A stretch of DNA of 64,000 bases from Ottelia alismoides (lineage: Eukaryota > Streptophyta > Magnoliopsida > Alismatales > Hydrocharitaceae): assembly GCA_037367405.1 (NCBI GenBank), contig JAZKJV010003360.1:310001-374000 (forward strand). The letters run 5' to 3'. Position 1 is the first letter of the stretch. Each line of letters starts with the position of its first letter. This document shows, piece by piece, positions 23,901 through 33,481 of this stretch. The position numbers and the translations under genes are program-made. The notes below the pieces were generated by a model. It made no database searches. It worked only from the letters and a program-made list of their open reading frames with translations, and was not told the origin of the DNA.

Positions 23901-24651
23901 CTATGATATTTTGCCCAATTGGACCTTTTAATTAATAGTTAATTCTCTGTAACTCCAAAAATTCCCAAAAATCATAATAACTCTAGATAATTAACTTAAC
24001 ATTGCATAAAAATTTCATCTCATTTGCACACATTTCGAGGCCTAAATAAATTAATTGGTGATTTCCTTAGTTTATTTTTAATAGGTTCATTTCACACTAA
24101 AATTAATGTTTGACAATTTTTCGGGATTCTTCATCATTAGATCTATATACGATATTTTTTGTTCCCAAAAATTTTGTGATTTGACATTTATTAAAATAAA
24201 TTAGTCTAAATCACCCTGCATTCATCTTTAATTCATAATTAATTCATTTAGTGTCGAAAAATTCCAAAAAAATTAGGGTAGTCTATTTTAATCATATTCC
24301 ATCATCTGGCCCATTTTAATCATTTTTGGACTTTATTTGAACATATTTCTTATTTAACTTCTAAATTGGCTTGATTTTTGCATGAGTCTTGCATAGAAAA
24401 TTGAAAAAGGACCAAAAAAATATTCTCCGAAAATCACACACTGGAACTTTGCTGAAAATTCACCTAAGGAGACAGATGCCTCCTGAGTTCGACCTTGGAC
24501 TTCACCAAGTAAAAAAATTTCCACTCAAAATTGACTTGATTAAATTAAAAGTGGTTTTTGATTCGCCATCGTTATCCGACTGCAACGAACATTAGCTCTT
24601 AATTAGGACATTAATTTGCTCTAATTAACAAGGGTAGCGGGAGCGTTATTA
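20951..24651 (+). repeat. Element B 3' LTR
   Basis: It starts TGATGAATC with a perfect 9-bp inverted arm (TGATGAATC-N3-GATTCATCA) and ends TTATTA, where the 5' LTR has TTATCA. The length of 3.70 kb matches the 5' LTR. It keeps the TATA box at 22315 that the 5' copy lost. Paired G-boxes lie at about 23533-23550 and 23622-23640. The target duplication CCCAG follows at 24652. Confidence 0.9.
22315..22322 (+). promoter_or_regulatory. TATA box of the B LTR (3' copy)
   Basis: TATAAATA lies in the GC-rich centre of the LTR. It is the only strong TATA match there and is absent from the 5' LTR through a short deletion. Its position in the LTR parallels the boxes in E. Confidence 0.6.
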
Positions 24652-24656
24652 CCCAG
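24652..24656. repeat. Target-site duplication of element B, right copy (CCCAG)
   Basis: It matches CCCGG at 11415-11419 with one transition. It lies within the primer-binding site of element A. Confidence 0.8.
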
Positions 24657-24666
24657 CAACGGCACA
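24652..24666 (-). other. Element A primer-binding site, interrupted by element B
   Basis: On the minus strand TGTGCCGTTGCTGGG follows the 5' LTR end by 3 bases. It resembles the first 15 bases of the tRNA-Asp complement, with differences at several positions. The rest of the site lies on the other side of B, where CCGGGAGGC at 11419-11411 continues it. Confidence 0.8.
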
Positions 24667-25559
24667 ATTTGACGAGTCCGATAATCGCAGCTTTAAAAGA
24701 GTTTTTTATTTGTTCGTGCCAAAAATATGGTTTGTCGTTCGTTGTAGGCGGCGATCGGAATCGGCCAAGAAATAACCACAAATATTATTCAATTTCAATA
24801 AAGTGGTTTTATGTTTATTTTACTTGGGCAAGTCCCAAGGTCGAATACAAAGAGGCAAAGGAACAACCTAGAGTTACGTCTATCAAAGTTCATGCGTGGT
24901 TTTCGAGGTTGTCTTTTTTTGGAATTTTCAATGCAATAAAGGGATGCAAAATGCACTTTTGGCCTACTTTAGGGACTAAAATGTAAATTTCGATCAAATG
25001 ATGTCCGAAAAATACGAAACTTGGCCACAATGCAAAATACAAAACTTGGCCACAATGTAAAGATCTATCACTAGGTGATGGATCTCAGAAAAATCCTAAA
25101 CCTCGAAAATGTGGGGTTTAATACTTATTAAAAATTAAATACTAAAATATGCAAAATAATTTTTACAGGGAAAACTATGAATGCAAATGCAATTCTTTTT
25201 GGGCACAATGTCAAGCCCAATTAATCATACAATATGTGATTTTTCGAGAATTTTTAGAGCAACAGTTAATCAAATATGAATTTCAGAGCACAGACTGGGC
25301 AAAATATGCAATTTTCCACAAAATAATTAATTATTAATTAACCATAAATCACAAAAATATCTATAATATGTCAAAATAGAGAATGAATCAACAAACATCA
25401 TGTTATTTTTGTATTAATAAAATAAGGTAAAGAAGAGGTCTAAAAGCACACGGGAACACAATGGTCTGATTGCACTTAAATAAAATAAATAAATGCACTG
25501 GGGGGACTTAATTGAAATTTACCAATAATGAAGGGGACGATCTGCAAAATTTCCAGAGG

Positions 25560-25582
25560 GGCACGTGCGTGGCACGTGCCCT
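25560..25582. promoter_or_regulatory. Palindromic G-box pair in the A LTR
   Basis: Two 10-bp arms, each holding CACGTG, are perfect reverse complements around a 3-base spacer. The two CACGTG boxes start 11 bases apart. CACGTG is the plant G-box bound by bZIP and bHLH factors; any binding here is inferred. Confidence 0.6.
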
Positions 25583-26404
25583 CTGTAGGCGGGGGCTATT
25601 GCGTAATATGAGAGTCTTCTAGGGGGCCCTTGCAATTGGCTCGTGCAACCCACGTGCAGATCACGTGCAGATGTAGGCTCGGAGGAAGGGCTAGGCGCAA
25701 GCCTCCACGTGTCGCTCAGTCGTGCCTCGAGTTGGCCCAAGGCTGGTGGCGTGGAGACTGGCTCGAGGAAGGTTCGATCGCAAATCAGAGTCGTTGATGG
25801 AGATGTCTCTTATGTTAATCCAACGGTTGATGCTCGCGGATGCTTTAATGGCCCGGATGCAGATGGCATGGCGATCGAATGGTTGGTATTGGTCGACACA
25901 GCCGTGGGTCGTCGGAGAAGAGGTGGCACGGTGGAGTTCGATGTCGCGGTGGTTTCTGCTGAGGGCTTGGCCGAAGGTGGTCGGTGGGACGCCAAGCTGC
26001 TGTCGATGACGAAGAAGCGCAGTCGGTGGAGGCGATGAAGTCGGGGTCGTCTGGTCGGTGGGAGCTCCTGGATGGAGGAGAGCTCGATGGAGTGAGGCTT
26101 AGCGAGCGGCCCTGCGACATGGTCGTAGAAGGCAAAGTGAACAGGAGTGAAGGCGGACGGGGATGATGATGATAATCGAGCGAGAGATCGGAGATGGAGT
26201 ACGATGGGTTGATCGGAGCAAGGTGAGTATGGAGGAGATGTACCTGGGGCACGAAGGGGGCTCGACGGCATGATTGGCTGGAGCAGAGCAACTGCTTGGG
26301 GCGGAGCTGCGATGAGGACAAGGTCCTCGGATCACATCGAGGCTTGGGCTGTCACCACCAGGAGGGAGAACGATGGATGGATAAACCTTGAGCGGCGGGG
26401 TTTC

Positions 26405-26411
26405 TTAAATA
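26405..26411 (-). promoter_or_regulatory. TATA-like box of the A LTR (5' copy)
   Basis: On the minus strand CCCTATTTAAGAA occurs here and again in the D LTR (31403-31409, plus). In the A 3' LTR the box has become TCTTTAA. Four G-boxes lie 320-360 bases upstream (26731-26778). Confidence 0.5.
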
Positions 26412-26730
26412 GGGTCGTCGAGGGGTGGTCAGACATGGAAGGAGGTCGGATGAGATCAGGGACGATCGGAGATGGGATTTGGAATCGGAGATGGGTGAAA
26501 TCAAAGGAGGGGATGGGATTGAGGGAGAGGATCTGAGATGAGATACAGTGATTTGGTGGTGGAGATATTAACGAAGGTGCGGCGACAATCGCAAGCGGCG
26601 GCCACATGGGGGAAGACGATGAAGTCTCCAAACAGGGAAGGATGAGGACGATGCATAGGCACTGTCCGATCGAGAGCGATCAGACGACCCCTGTTGCGTC
26701 GCGTGGTGGGCGGGTGGAGTCCGGAGAAGC

Positions 26731-26778
26731 ACGTGCGCGGCACGTGCGTGGGAAGCACGTGCCTCGCACGTGCGGGAT
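26731..26778. promoter_or_regulatory. Cluster of four G-boxes upstream of the A LTR promoter
   Basis: Four CACGTG boxes form two pairs. Within each pair the starts are 11 bases apart, and the pairs are 15 bases apart. The matching place in the 3' LTR (1143-1182) has lost several boxes through G-to-A or C-to-T changes. Confidence 0.55.
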
Positions 26779-27708
26779 TTTTTTTGAAAATGATTTAAAA
26801 AGGCAGAAAATGGCTGACACGTGGCGACATCAGGTGCTGCCACGTGTCAGCACCAGAAAATTCGGAAAATGGAAGATTTTTGTAAAATCGATAAAACATA
26901 GTAAATGACCTCGGATCAAAAAAAGTTTCTTCACAAAAATTGCTCGTCTCGATGAGATCTACAACTTTCATGAAGACATCAAATCAAAATCGATCATTTG
27001 CACAAAGTGAATTTTTGGGTATCCCATGTACATAGAGCACCTTGATTTTGGGGTTTTGTCATTTTTATGTTAGTTTTGAACTTGATAAAAATCCTGAAAA
27101 ACATATATTAAATCAGAGATAAATAATTACTCATTAATCTATTTTTTTGGATCTTTATTAATCGATAAAATATGTACATAATATTAGGTCAAAAACCGCT
27201 AAAATATATAGTATACAAAAGAGGCCCAAAACCCAACTTTCACATATGAGCTCTGATTCACTTGAACTTGGTCTTGTTTTAAAGGCAATCGAACGTACAC
27301 TAGTTCAAAAGTGAGTAGGATTAAAACAGACACTGGATGGGAAAAATATGAGGCTTTTAGTCCGAAAATCCAGAAATTAGGGTTTGGGTTTTTGGTCCAC
27401 TTATTTGGGTTAGTTAATTTTTTGTATTTTTTTATATATTCTTTTAGTGATATGTACACAGTGGAAGTGGTTTTGGGTCATTCGGAGTTAGCATGAATGA
27501 GCTAAAAATCTGGGAAGTTAGTCTATTTACAGGTCATTTTGGCTTGGATTTTTGGCTTCTTATTTTATGCACAAATTAGTGTAAAATGCAATTCTTATGA
27601 AAATGTGTGTGAATGCTATTTATGCAGAATAGATGCAGGAATGTTGTTGATTTTAAAGGATTTTAGCTTAATAAATGAGATTTAGAGTGATGAATTTGAG
27701 ATTCATTA

Positions 27709-29346
27709 ATCTGCTACACCTCCAACTCCGCCGTACTTCGCCGTCGCCGTGCTTCATCGACCTACATCTACGACTTCACCGGTGACTACCGTACGACCCT
27801 ACTCCACCCCGACGTCCCCTGGCCGTCTGTCGGCTGAACTACTCCGCCAACACTTCACCGCACGCGCCACCGACACTACCTTCTTCGACTCCAACTCCAC
27901 CAGCGACGTCTCCACCGCCAGAAGCTCCGCCGGGGACCACCTCGCCTACTCCGTAGCATCACCACCGGCGAGGTCCCAGCAAAGTTCCCACGCCAAGGCT
28001 CCAGAACCTCTGCCTCCTCTGCTAGCGCCACCAGCACCGCTGATCGGGTACCGCCCCGAGGCCCCCTTCCCCGCGCGAGTCACACGTGACGGAGGGGGGA
28101 ACGTCAGGAATACATCATCACGGGTCACGTGCTTGGCACGTGACCTGCTGGAGTATTTGCACAGCACCCCCTGAAGAACCATCGGTTATCACCGGAGTCC
28201 AGAGTCACGTGCATTGCATGCGACTCCTGGGGAATTTTCAAGGAGGCCGCCGACAATATCCATATTCACGCGCCAGTCCCCGCCGACCAGGGGTCACGTG
28301 CATGGCATGTGACCTTTGGTAATATTGCATCTGAGGCCCCAAACTTATTGGTAGTTATAATTAGCCCCCCCCACTGCATTCATTTTTATTTAGTATATTT
28401 AATTATTGAAGAAAGTCCCCTGTGTTCTCCATTAAGTTTATACCTCTACATTACATTAGTTTATTTATAAAAAATTGACATTTTGTTCTACACTTAATTC
28501 TCTGCATTTTGACACCTTGTGGATATTTTTCTTGTCATTGGTTAATTAATAATCATTTTTTGTGGAAAATTGCAAACTTTGCCTATTCTATGCTCTTTAA
28601 TTTTTAGTTGATTAACCATTGATCTAAAAATCCTCAAAAAATCATATATCGTAGGACTAATTGTGATTAACGTTGTGCCAAAAAAGATTTGCGTTTGCAT
28701 GCATAACTTGCTCTGTAAAAAATATTTTGCATATTTCATTATTTGATTTTTAATAGGTATTAAATCCCACAAATTTCATGGTTTAGGATTTTTCTAAGAT
28801 CCATCATTTAGTGATAGATCTTAGATAATTTTATCCCCTGAAAATAAGTAGGTTTAATATTTATTATAATTAAATATTGAAAATGATTCTATTTGTATTT
28901 AAAAATTCATAAAAAGTTCATATTACATCTAAAAATTCCAAAAAAAATTACAGTGCATTCATTTCGTCATAATTATCTTCTCGGCCAAGTTTCGTATTTT
29001 TCGGACATCGTTTGAGCGTAATTTGCATTTTAGTCCCTAAAATAGGCTGAAATTGCATCTTGCTTCCCTTATTTGCATTAAAAATTCCCAAAAAAGACCG
29101 CCTCGAAAACCGTACACGAATCTTGATAGACATAATTCTAGGTTGTTCCTTTGCCTCCTTTGTTCGACCTTGGGACTTGGCCAAGTAAAAAATACATAAA
29201 CCACTCGATTAAAAATTGATTAAATTATTTTGTGTGGTTATTTTCTTGACCGATTCTGATCGCTGCCTACAACGAACGAGCCAAATTATTTTTAACACAA
29301 ACAAGATAAAAACGTCTTTTTAAAGCCGCGATTTACGGATCCGTCA
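27709..29346 (+). repeat. Element D left LTR, 3' portion
   Basis: It begins at the junction with A and ends at ...CCGTCA. The final 120 bases (29226-29346) match the end of A's LTR in the opposite orientation, including CTACAACGAACG. Its GC-rich start (27715-28080) has open frames but no recognisable protein. Three G-box palindromes with a 3-base spacer lie at 28123-28145, 28204-28227 and 28292-28314; the first is perfect. Confidence 0.7.
28123..28314. promoter_or_regulatory. Three spaced G-box palindromes in the D left LTR
   Basis: Each unit is two 10-bp arms around 3 bases. The first (28123-28145) is perfect, the others have one or two mismatches, consistent with loss of CpG. Spacing between units is about 85 bases. 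Confidence 0.55.
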
Positions 29347-29943
29347 GTGCACAACAAGATCCATGCAATGCTATAAAAAATCCAAACACAAAGAAGCGAC
29401 TATGAAATAAATATTTGACCAAAAAGGTCTAAGCTTCAAGAAAACCTACAGATCTTGGTGGAGACTTGGCTAAATTGGTCGGTTTCATAAGGAGAGGTGA
29501 CTACACTGGAGACCCTCCAGTTCTTTTCTCTTTCATCTAATTCCCCCACTTCGATTGTGAACACAATGAGATAGTCTGTAGAAGGAAATACCTGACTCCC
29601 CGAGGACGAGCTGTTGAGAGGAGGTTTGCATGGTAGTCTGACATTCTGGATGGGAAGAGCTAAAACCATTCACACACATGAGTTGATTATTCAATGTTCA
29701 TGGGGTATACTTTGAGAGGAGGATTGATCTAAGATGACTTTTGAGTTGAAACTGTGACAATGTTGCGTAGAACTTGGAGGATGTTGATTTTAAAACCCTA
29801 AGTTTCATAGAAGTTCCACCAAACCAATAATCCAAAGGTTGGGTCTAGCTCCATTTTCACCTTATTCTCATGGTCTTGGTATGGAACCCAATCCCATTTC
29901 ACCTCATTGCATTTCTCTAAATGCTCAGGGATGAGCATGGTTT
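29347..29943 (+). other. Element D 3' internal remnant
   Basis: From about 29353 this follows the sequence of E from about 44580 (AAGATCCATGCA...), then the shared 3' module (AGATCTTGGTGGAGACTTGGCTA) and the stem TGCTCAGGGATGAGCA before the polypurine tract. Everything from the primer site through integrase is deleted. No gene is present. Confidence 0.75.
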
Positions 29944-29956
29944 AAGTATAGGGGGA
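29944..29956 (+). other. Element D polypurine tract
   Basis: AAGTATAGGGGGA lies immediately before the LTR start TGACGAATC at 29957. Confidence 0.85.
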
Positions 29957-32900
29957 TGACGAATCTCATATTCATCACTCTAAAAATGACTAATTAAGCT
30001 CAAATTCCCAAAATTCATTGGCATTCTTCATTTATATTGCATAATTAACATTTATGCATGTATTAATAATAATTTCATTTTATCACTCATTATTGCATAT
30101 AATAAGAAGTCGAAAATCCCATCCAAATTGACCTGTAAAATCCTAACTTCCCTGTTTTTTAGCTAATTCATGCTAACTACAAATCACCTGAAACCATCTC
30201 CATTGTGTACACATCACTAACAAGAATAATTTAAAAATAAAAAAATCACTAACTAAAATAAGTGGACCAAAAACTGAAACCTAATTGCAGGATTCTTAGA
30301 CTAAAATGTTGATATCTTCCTCATACAATGTACGATTTAATACCACTCACTATTGAGATAATGTATATTTAATTACCTTCAAATCAAGATTAAGTTCAAG
30401 TGAATCATAGTTCACATGTGAAAGCTGGGTATTAGGCCGATTTTGTACATTTTTTAATTTAGCAGTTTGACCTATTATTTATGTACATAATTAACTCAAT
30501 TTTATTTATTTATTTTTCATATATCTTCATTGATAAAAGCTTCATTAAAATGCACAAAAATCCAAATCCAAAATGAATTTGAAATCAAAGAAATTAACAG
30601 AGTCCGGGTCTTCACTAACCGCTTGTACCAAATTTGTCATTTTCGTACTTTATTTTATTTCTTTTTTTTCTTAGCTAATAAAAATGCAAAAAAATAGATT
30701 AATGTGTACATATTTATATTTGATTTTATCATATTTTTTCGGATTTTTATCTGATGTAAAAATAACAAAATATTTATAAAACCAAATAATCAAGGTGTTC
30801 TATATACATAGAGTACCCCCAAAATACCACTTTATGCAATTAACATATTCTAGTTTTGGTCTCTTCATGAAATGTTTAGATCTCATCGAGACGAGCAACT
30901 TTTGTGAAGAAAATGTTTCGATCTGAGGTTGTTTGCTATTTATTTTTTTAGTTGTCTTTGTATTTTCTTTTTCGAATATTCTGGTGGTGGCACGTGGCAG
31001 CTCCTGGAGCCGCCACGTTTCACCCCTTTTTGGGTATTTTTATATATTCATCTTTATAAAAAAGTTATTAATTAGAAATAAAAAATAAAAAATAAAAGGC
31101 TACGTGGACGCATCAGGGGCATCTGATCTCGACCGATCAAACGACCCTCGTGCGTCCTCCACCTCCCGCCCACTTTCCCAATCTGCGGCTGCCGCCGTCC
31201 TACCTCCCAGATCTCCTTCCCTATTCGTCATCCATCTCACCCAATTATGTCACCACCGATCGTCCACCGCCGCCTCCTCCGCGAATCATGGTGCCGCCCG
31301 CCCGCATTTCTTACACATTCGCCATCTTTGATTGATCCCAATCATCCCAATCTCTTGATGCCTTCGATCTTCACCCTCACGTGCCTCCAACCTCCATCAC
31401 CCTATTTAAGAATCGCCACCGCCCCCTCGACAAGTCATCCGTCGATAGAACCCATCTTCAAGAAGGAGCCAGTAGTGACATCACCCCTCCTCTTTCTTTT
31501 ATTCGGTGAGGTCCGAGGTTTCTCCCACCAACCTCGTTGGAATGCTATCTTCCGCGCGAACTGCTTCCCGCACCGGTGTTAGTCCACCGTTGAGCGACAA
31601 CACTTATATACTCGAGCCACTTCACCATCTCGCCTTCGACCCTCAAGTTTCACCTTTGACTTTGAGCAGGAGAAGGAGCAGCGCCTCCTCCATCAACCAT
31701 GACAACATCTTCATCATCACCTCCAGGAACACTCACTTCGCCTGCTTCCTCAACTATAGCAGCCCATCTCCAAACGTCATCCGATGCACAAGCTACTAGT
31801 CCTACCTACGCCAGCCACTGCTTCGGCCAAACTCACCAGAGCCAACCATCCTCCGTCGCTCTCCCTCGTGAGCCACCGGGCGTGAAGCTCGAGGGCCCTC
31901 CCACGTGCACGACACATGTGTTGGGGAACGTCTTCAACAAACGCCTTCCCCCCACATGATCCTCACGTGCACGAGGGTCATTTGCGCCAACACCAATGGA
32001 GATCTATCGATTCACGCCCAGATCCAACACCCATAGGTCACGTGCTACGCACATGACCACTTGGGCAAATTGTAGAAAGAAACGTAGATATTCCACTTAA
32101 TTCCCACCAGGCCCTGCCGTCCACAGGGCACGTGCGACACACGTGCCCCTTTGGCAATTTTGCAGAAACCCCTGCATGGTATCGGTAATTACACCTATGT
32201 CTTTGCATTTTATTTAAGTAATTTTAATTTGTAGTATTACGAACAGACCCCTCTTTTCTACTGTAATTTTGAACATCAGTATTGCGTCTTTTTATTTATA
32301 AAAAATAGTACTTTGTTCTAGAAATAATTCTCTACAGTATGACATATTTGTGATATCTTTGTAGTCTGTGGTTAATTAATGATTAATTCTCTTGCAATAA
32401 ATTGCATATTTTTTCCAGTCTGATCTTAGAAATTCATAAATAATTATCCATTGCTCGAAAAATTACCAAAAACTCACAAATTGTAGAATTATTTGTTAGT
32501 TACATTGTGCCCAAAAAGAATTACATTTTACTTAGTTTGCTCAATAAAAATGGTTTTATGCATTTCAATAATAAATTTTTAAGAGATATTATATCTTGTA
32601 TGTTCAATGTTTAAAATTTTTCTGAGATCAATCACCTAGTTATAGATCTTCGGTAATTTTATCCTTTCAAAATAAATAGGTTCAATTTATTATAATTAAA
32701 TATTGAAATTCATACCAATTACATTCATAAATTCTTTAAATGTTCATCTTGCATCCGAAAATTCCAAAAAACATACAAAACATTTATTTCATCATTATTT
32801 ACCTCTCGACCAAGTTTCAAAATTTTTGGACGTCCTTTGGTTGAAATTGCATTTTAGTCCCTAAAATTGGCCACATTTGCATTTTGCATTCCAAAATTTG

Positions 32901-33168
32901 CATTAAAAATACCAAAAATACTTCGTCTTGGAAACCATGCATGAATTTTGATAGACATAATTCTAGGTTGTTCCTTTGCCTTTATGAGTTCGACCTTGGG
33001 ACTTGCCCAATTAAAATAAACATAAAACCACGTCGATTAAAAATTGAATAAATTATTGTGGTTATTTTTTGATTGATTCTTAATTCCCGCCTACAATGAT
33101 CTGACAAACATCGATATTTCAAACACTTAATTCAAATTAAAGTAGGGTTTTCACGGGATTGTCAGTCA
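29957..33168 (+). repeat. Element D 3' LTR
   Basis: It is 3.2 kb, starting TGACGAATC and ending GTCAGTCA. It has the family layout: AT-rich upstream part (29957-31080), GC-rich centre (31100-32160), AT-rich downstream part with the phrase ATAGACATAATTCTAGGTTG shared with A and the left LTR. G-box pairs lie near 32037-32059 and 32126-32148. It ends where element E's LTR resumes (33169). Confidence 0.8.
31403..31409 (+). promoter_or_regulatory. TATA-like box of the D LTR
   Basis: CCCTATTTAAGAA in the GC-rich LTR centre is the same core as in A's 5' LTR, which supports a conserved promoter position. Confidence 0.5.
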
Positions 33169-33233
33169 CTCGCCCTCATTCTCTCTCTCTCTCTCTCGTC
33201 GCGTTCCTAGCATGTGACACTCCTCTTCCCCTT

Positions 33234-33254
33234 GTCACGTGCCTAGCACGTGAC
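33234..33254. promoter_or_regulatory. Palindromic G-box pair upstream of the E promoter
   Basis: Two perfect 9-bp arms containing CACGTG flank CTA, and the boxes start 11 bases apart, about 220 bases before the TATA box. In the 3' LTR the same palindrome (46303-46323) reads CACATG in both arms, a loss of CpG. Confidence 0.6.
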
Positions 33255-33474
33255 TTCTTCTTCCCTCTTCCTCATGCGTGATGTGCGTACATCTCCCCTT
33301 CGCACCTTCCATTTCCCCAACTGCTCCATCGCCGCCACCCTATCGCCTCTACTAACCACCGATGATTACGCAATGGCCGCATCCCCAACCTCCGCCTACG
33401 CCTCACATAGCCTTCGTGGCCCTATCTCCTCCCTCATCCTAACGTCGACCCCTTATCCTCTACGTTTAGCCACC

Positions 33475-33481
33475 TATAAAT
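33475..33481 (+). promoter_or_regulatory. TATA box of the E 5' LTR
   Basis: CACCTATAAAT aligns with CTACCTATAAAA in the 3' LTR (46540-46546). It is kept in both copies despite heavy divergence around it. Confidence 0.65.

Larger units (their letters stand above)
11420..24651 (+). mobile_element. Element B: non-autonomous Athila-like LTR element, plus strand
   Basis: It has two near-identical LTRs (11420-15090 and 20951-24651), a primer-binding site at 15094-15111, one disrupted reading frame (16502-18984), a hairpin array and a polypurine tract (20938-20949). Five-base target duplications flank it. It has no recognisable gag, RT, RNase H or integrase in a 5.9-kb interior. It shares its 3' internal module with A, D, E and G, and its coding region with G. 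A count over the first 120 bases of the LTRs gives about 4% difference, mostly C-to-T and G-to-A, so it is the youngest insertion in the nest. Confidence 0.85.
1..27708 (-). mobile_element. Element A: Athila-type Ty3/gypsy retrotransposon, minus strand, split by element B
   Basis: On the minus strand the order is 5' LTR (24670-27708), primer-binding site (24652-24666), leader, gag-pol (9752 down to 3900), 3' non-coding region, polypurine tract (2126-2114) and 3' LTR (2113 down to the window edge). Sequence 1-2113 matches about 25608-27708, so the two LTRs pair, and roughly 0.95 kb of the 3' LTR lies beyond the left edge. Element B (11420-24651) separates the primer-binding site from the leader. 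The tRNA-Asp-like primer site, long LTRs and gag/RT sequence place it in the Athila/Tat branch. A hand count over two 60-bp stretches gives about 8-10% LTR divergence. The coding region is broken, so the copy is dead. Confidence 0.85.
24670..27708 (-). repeat. Element A 5' LTR
   Basis: On the minus strand it starts at 27708 (TAATGAATC, a decayed TGATGAATC) and ends ...GTCA at 24670, 3.04 kb in all. The part 25608-27708 pairs with 1-2113. The GC-rich middle (25540-26780) holds G-box pairs and the TATA box. The downstream end is close to the end of D's LTR fragment (29226-29346), so A and D are related families. The flanking bases 27709-27713 (ATCTG) should repeat at A's other end, which lies outside the window. 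Confidence 0.85.
27709..33168 (+). mobile_element. Element D: internally deleted Athila-like element, plus strand
   Basis: An LTR end (27709-29346) is joined directly to a short 3' internal stub (29347-29943), followed by a polypurine tract and a full LTR (29957-33168). The coding region and primer-binding site are gone. Element A sits at its left edge, so the front of the first LTR is probably left of the window. The two LTRs agree well near their ends (about 15% different in a 70-base stretch around 29091 and 32910) but poorly in the GC-rich part. They may therefore come from two related elements joined by recombination. Confidence 0.65.

Noticed and set aside
24652..24666. A possible tRNA-Asp gene end
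   Set aside because: The match is a short primer-binding site beside an LTR end, with no tRNA body around it. The same holds at 15094, 35611 and 59712.
31104..31959. Open frames with Ser/Pro-rich products in the D LTR
   Set aside because: They lie in the GC-rich LTR centre, overlap in several frames and are not present in the left D LTR.
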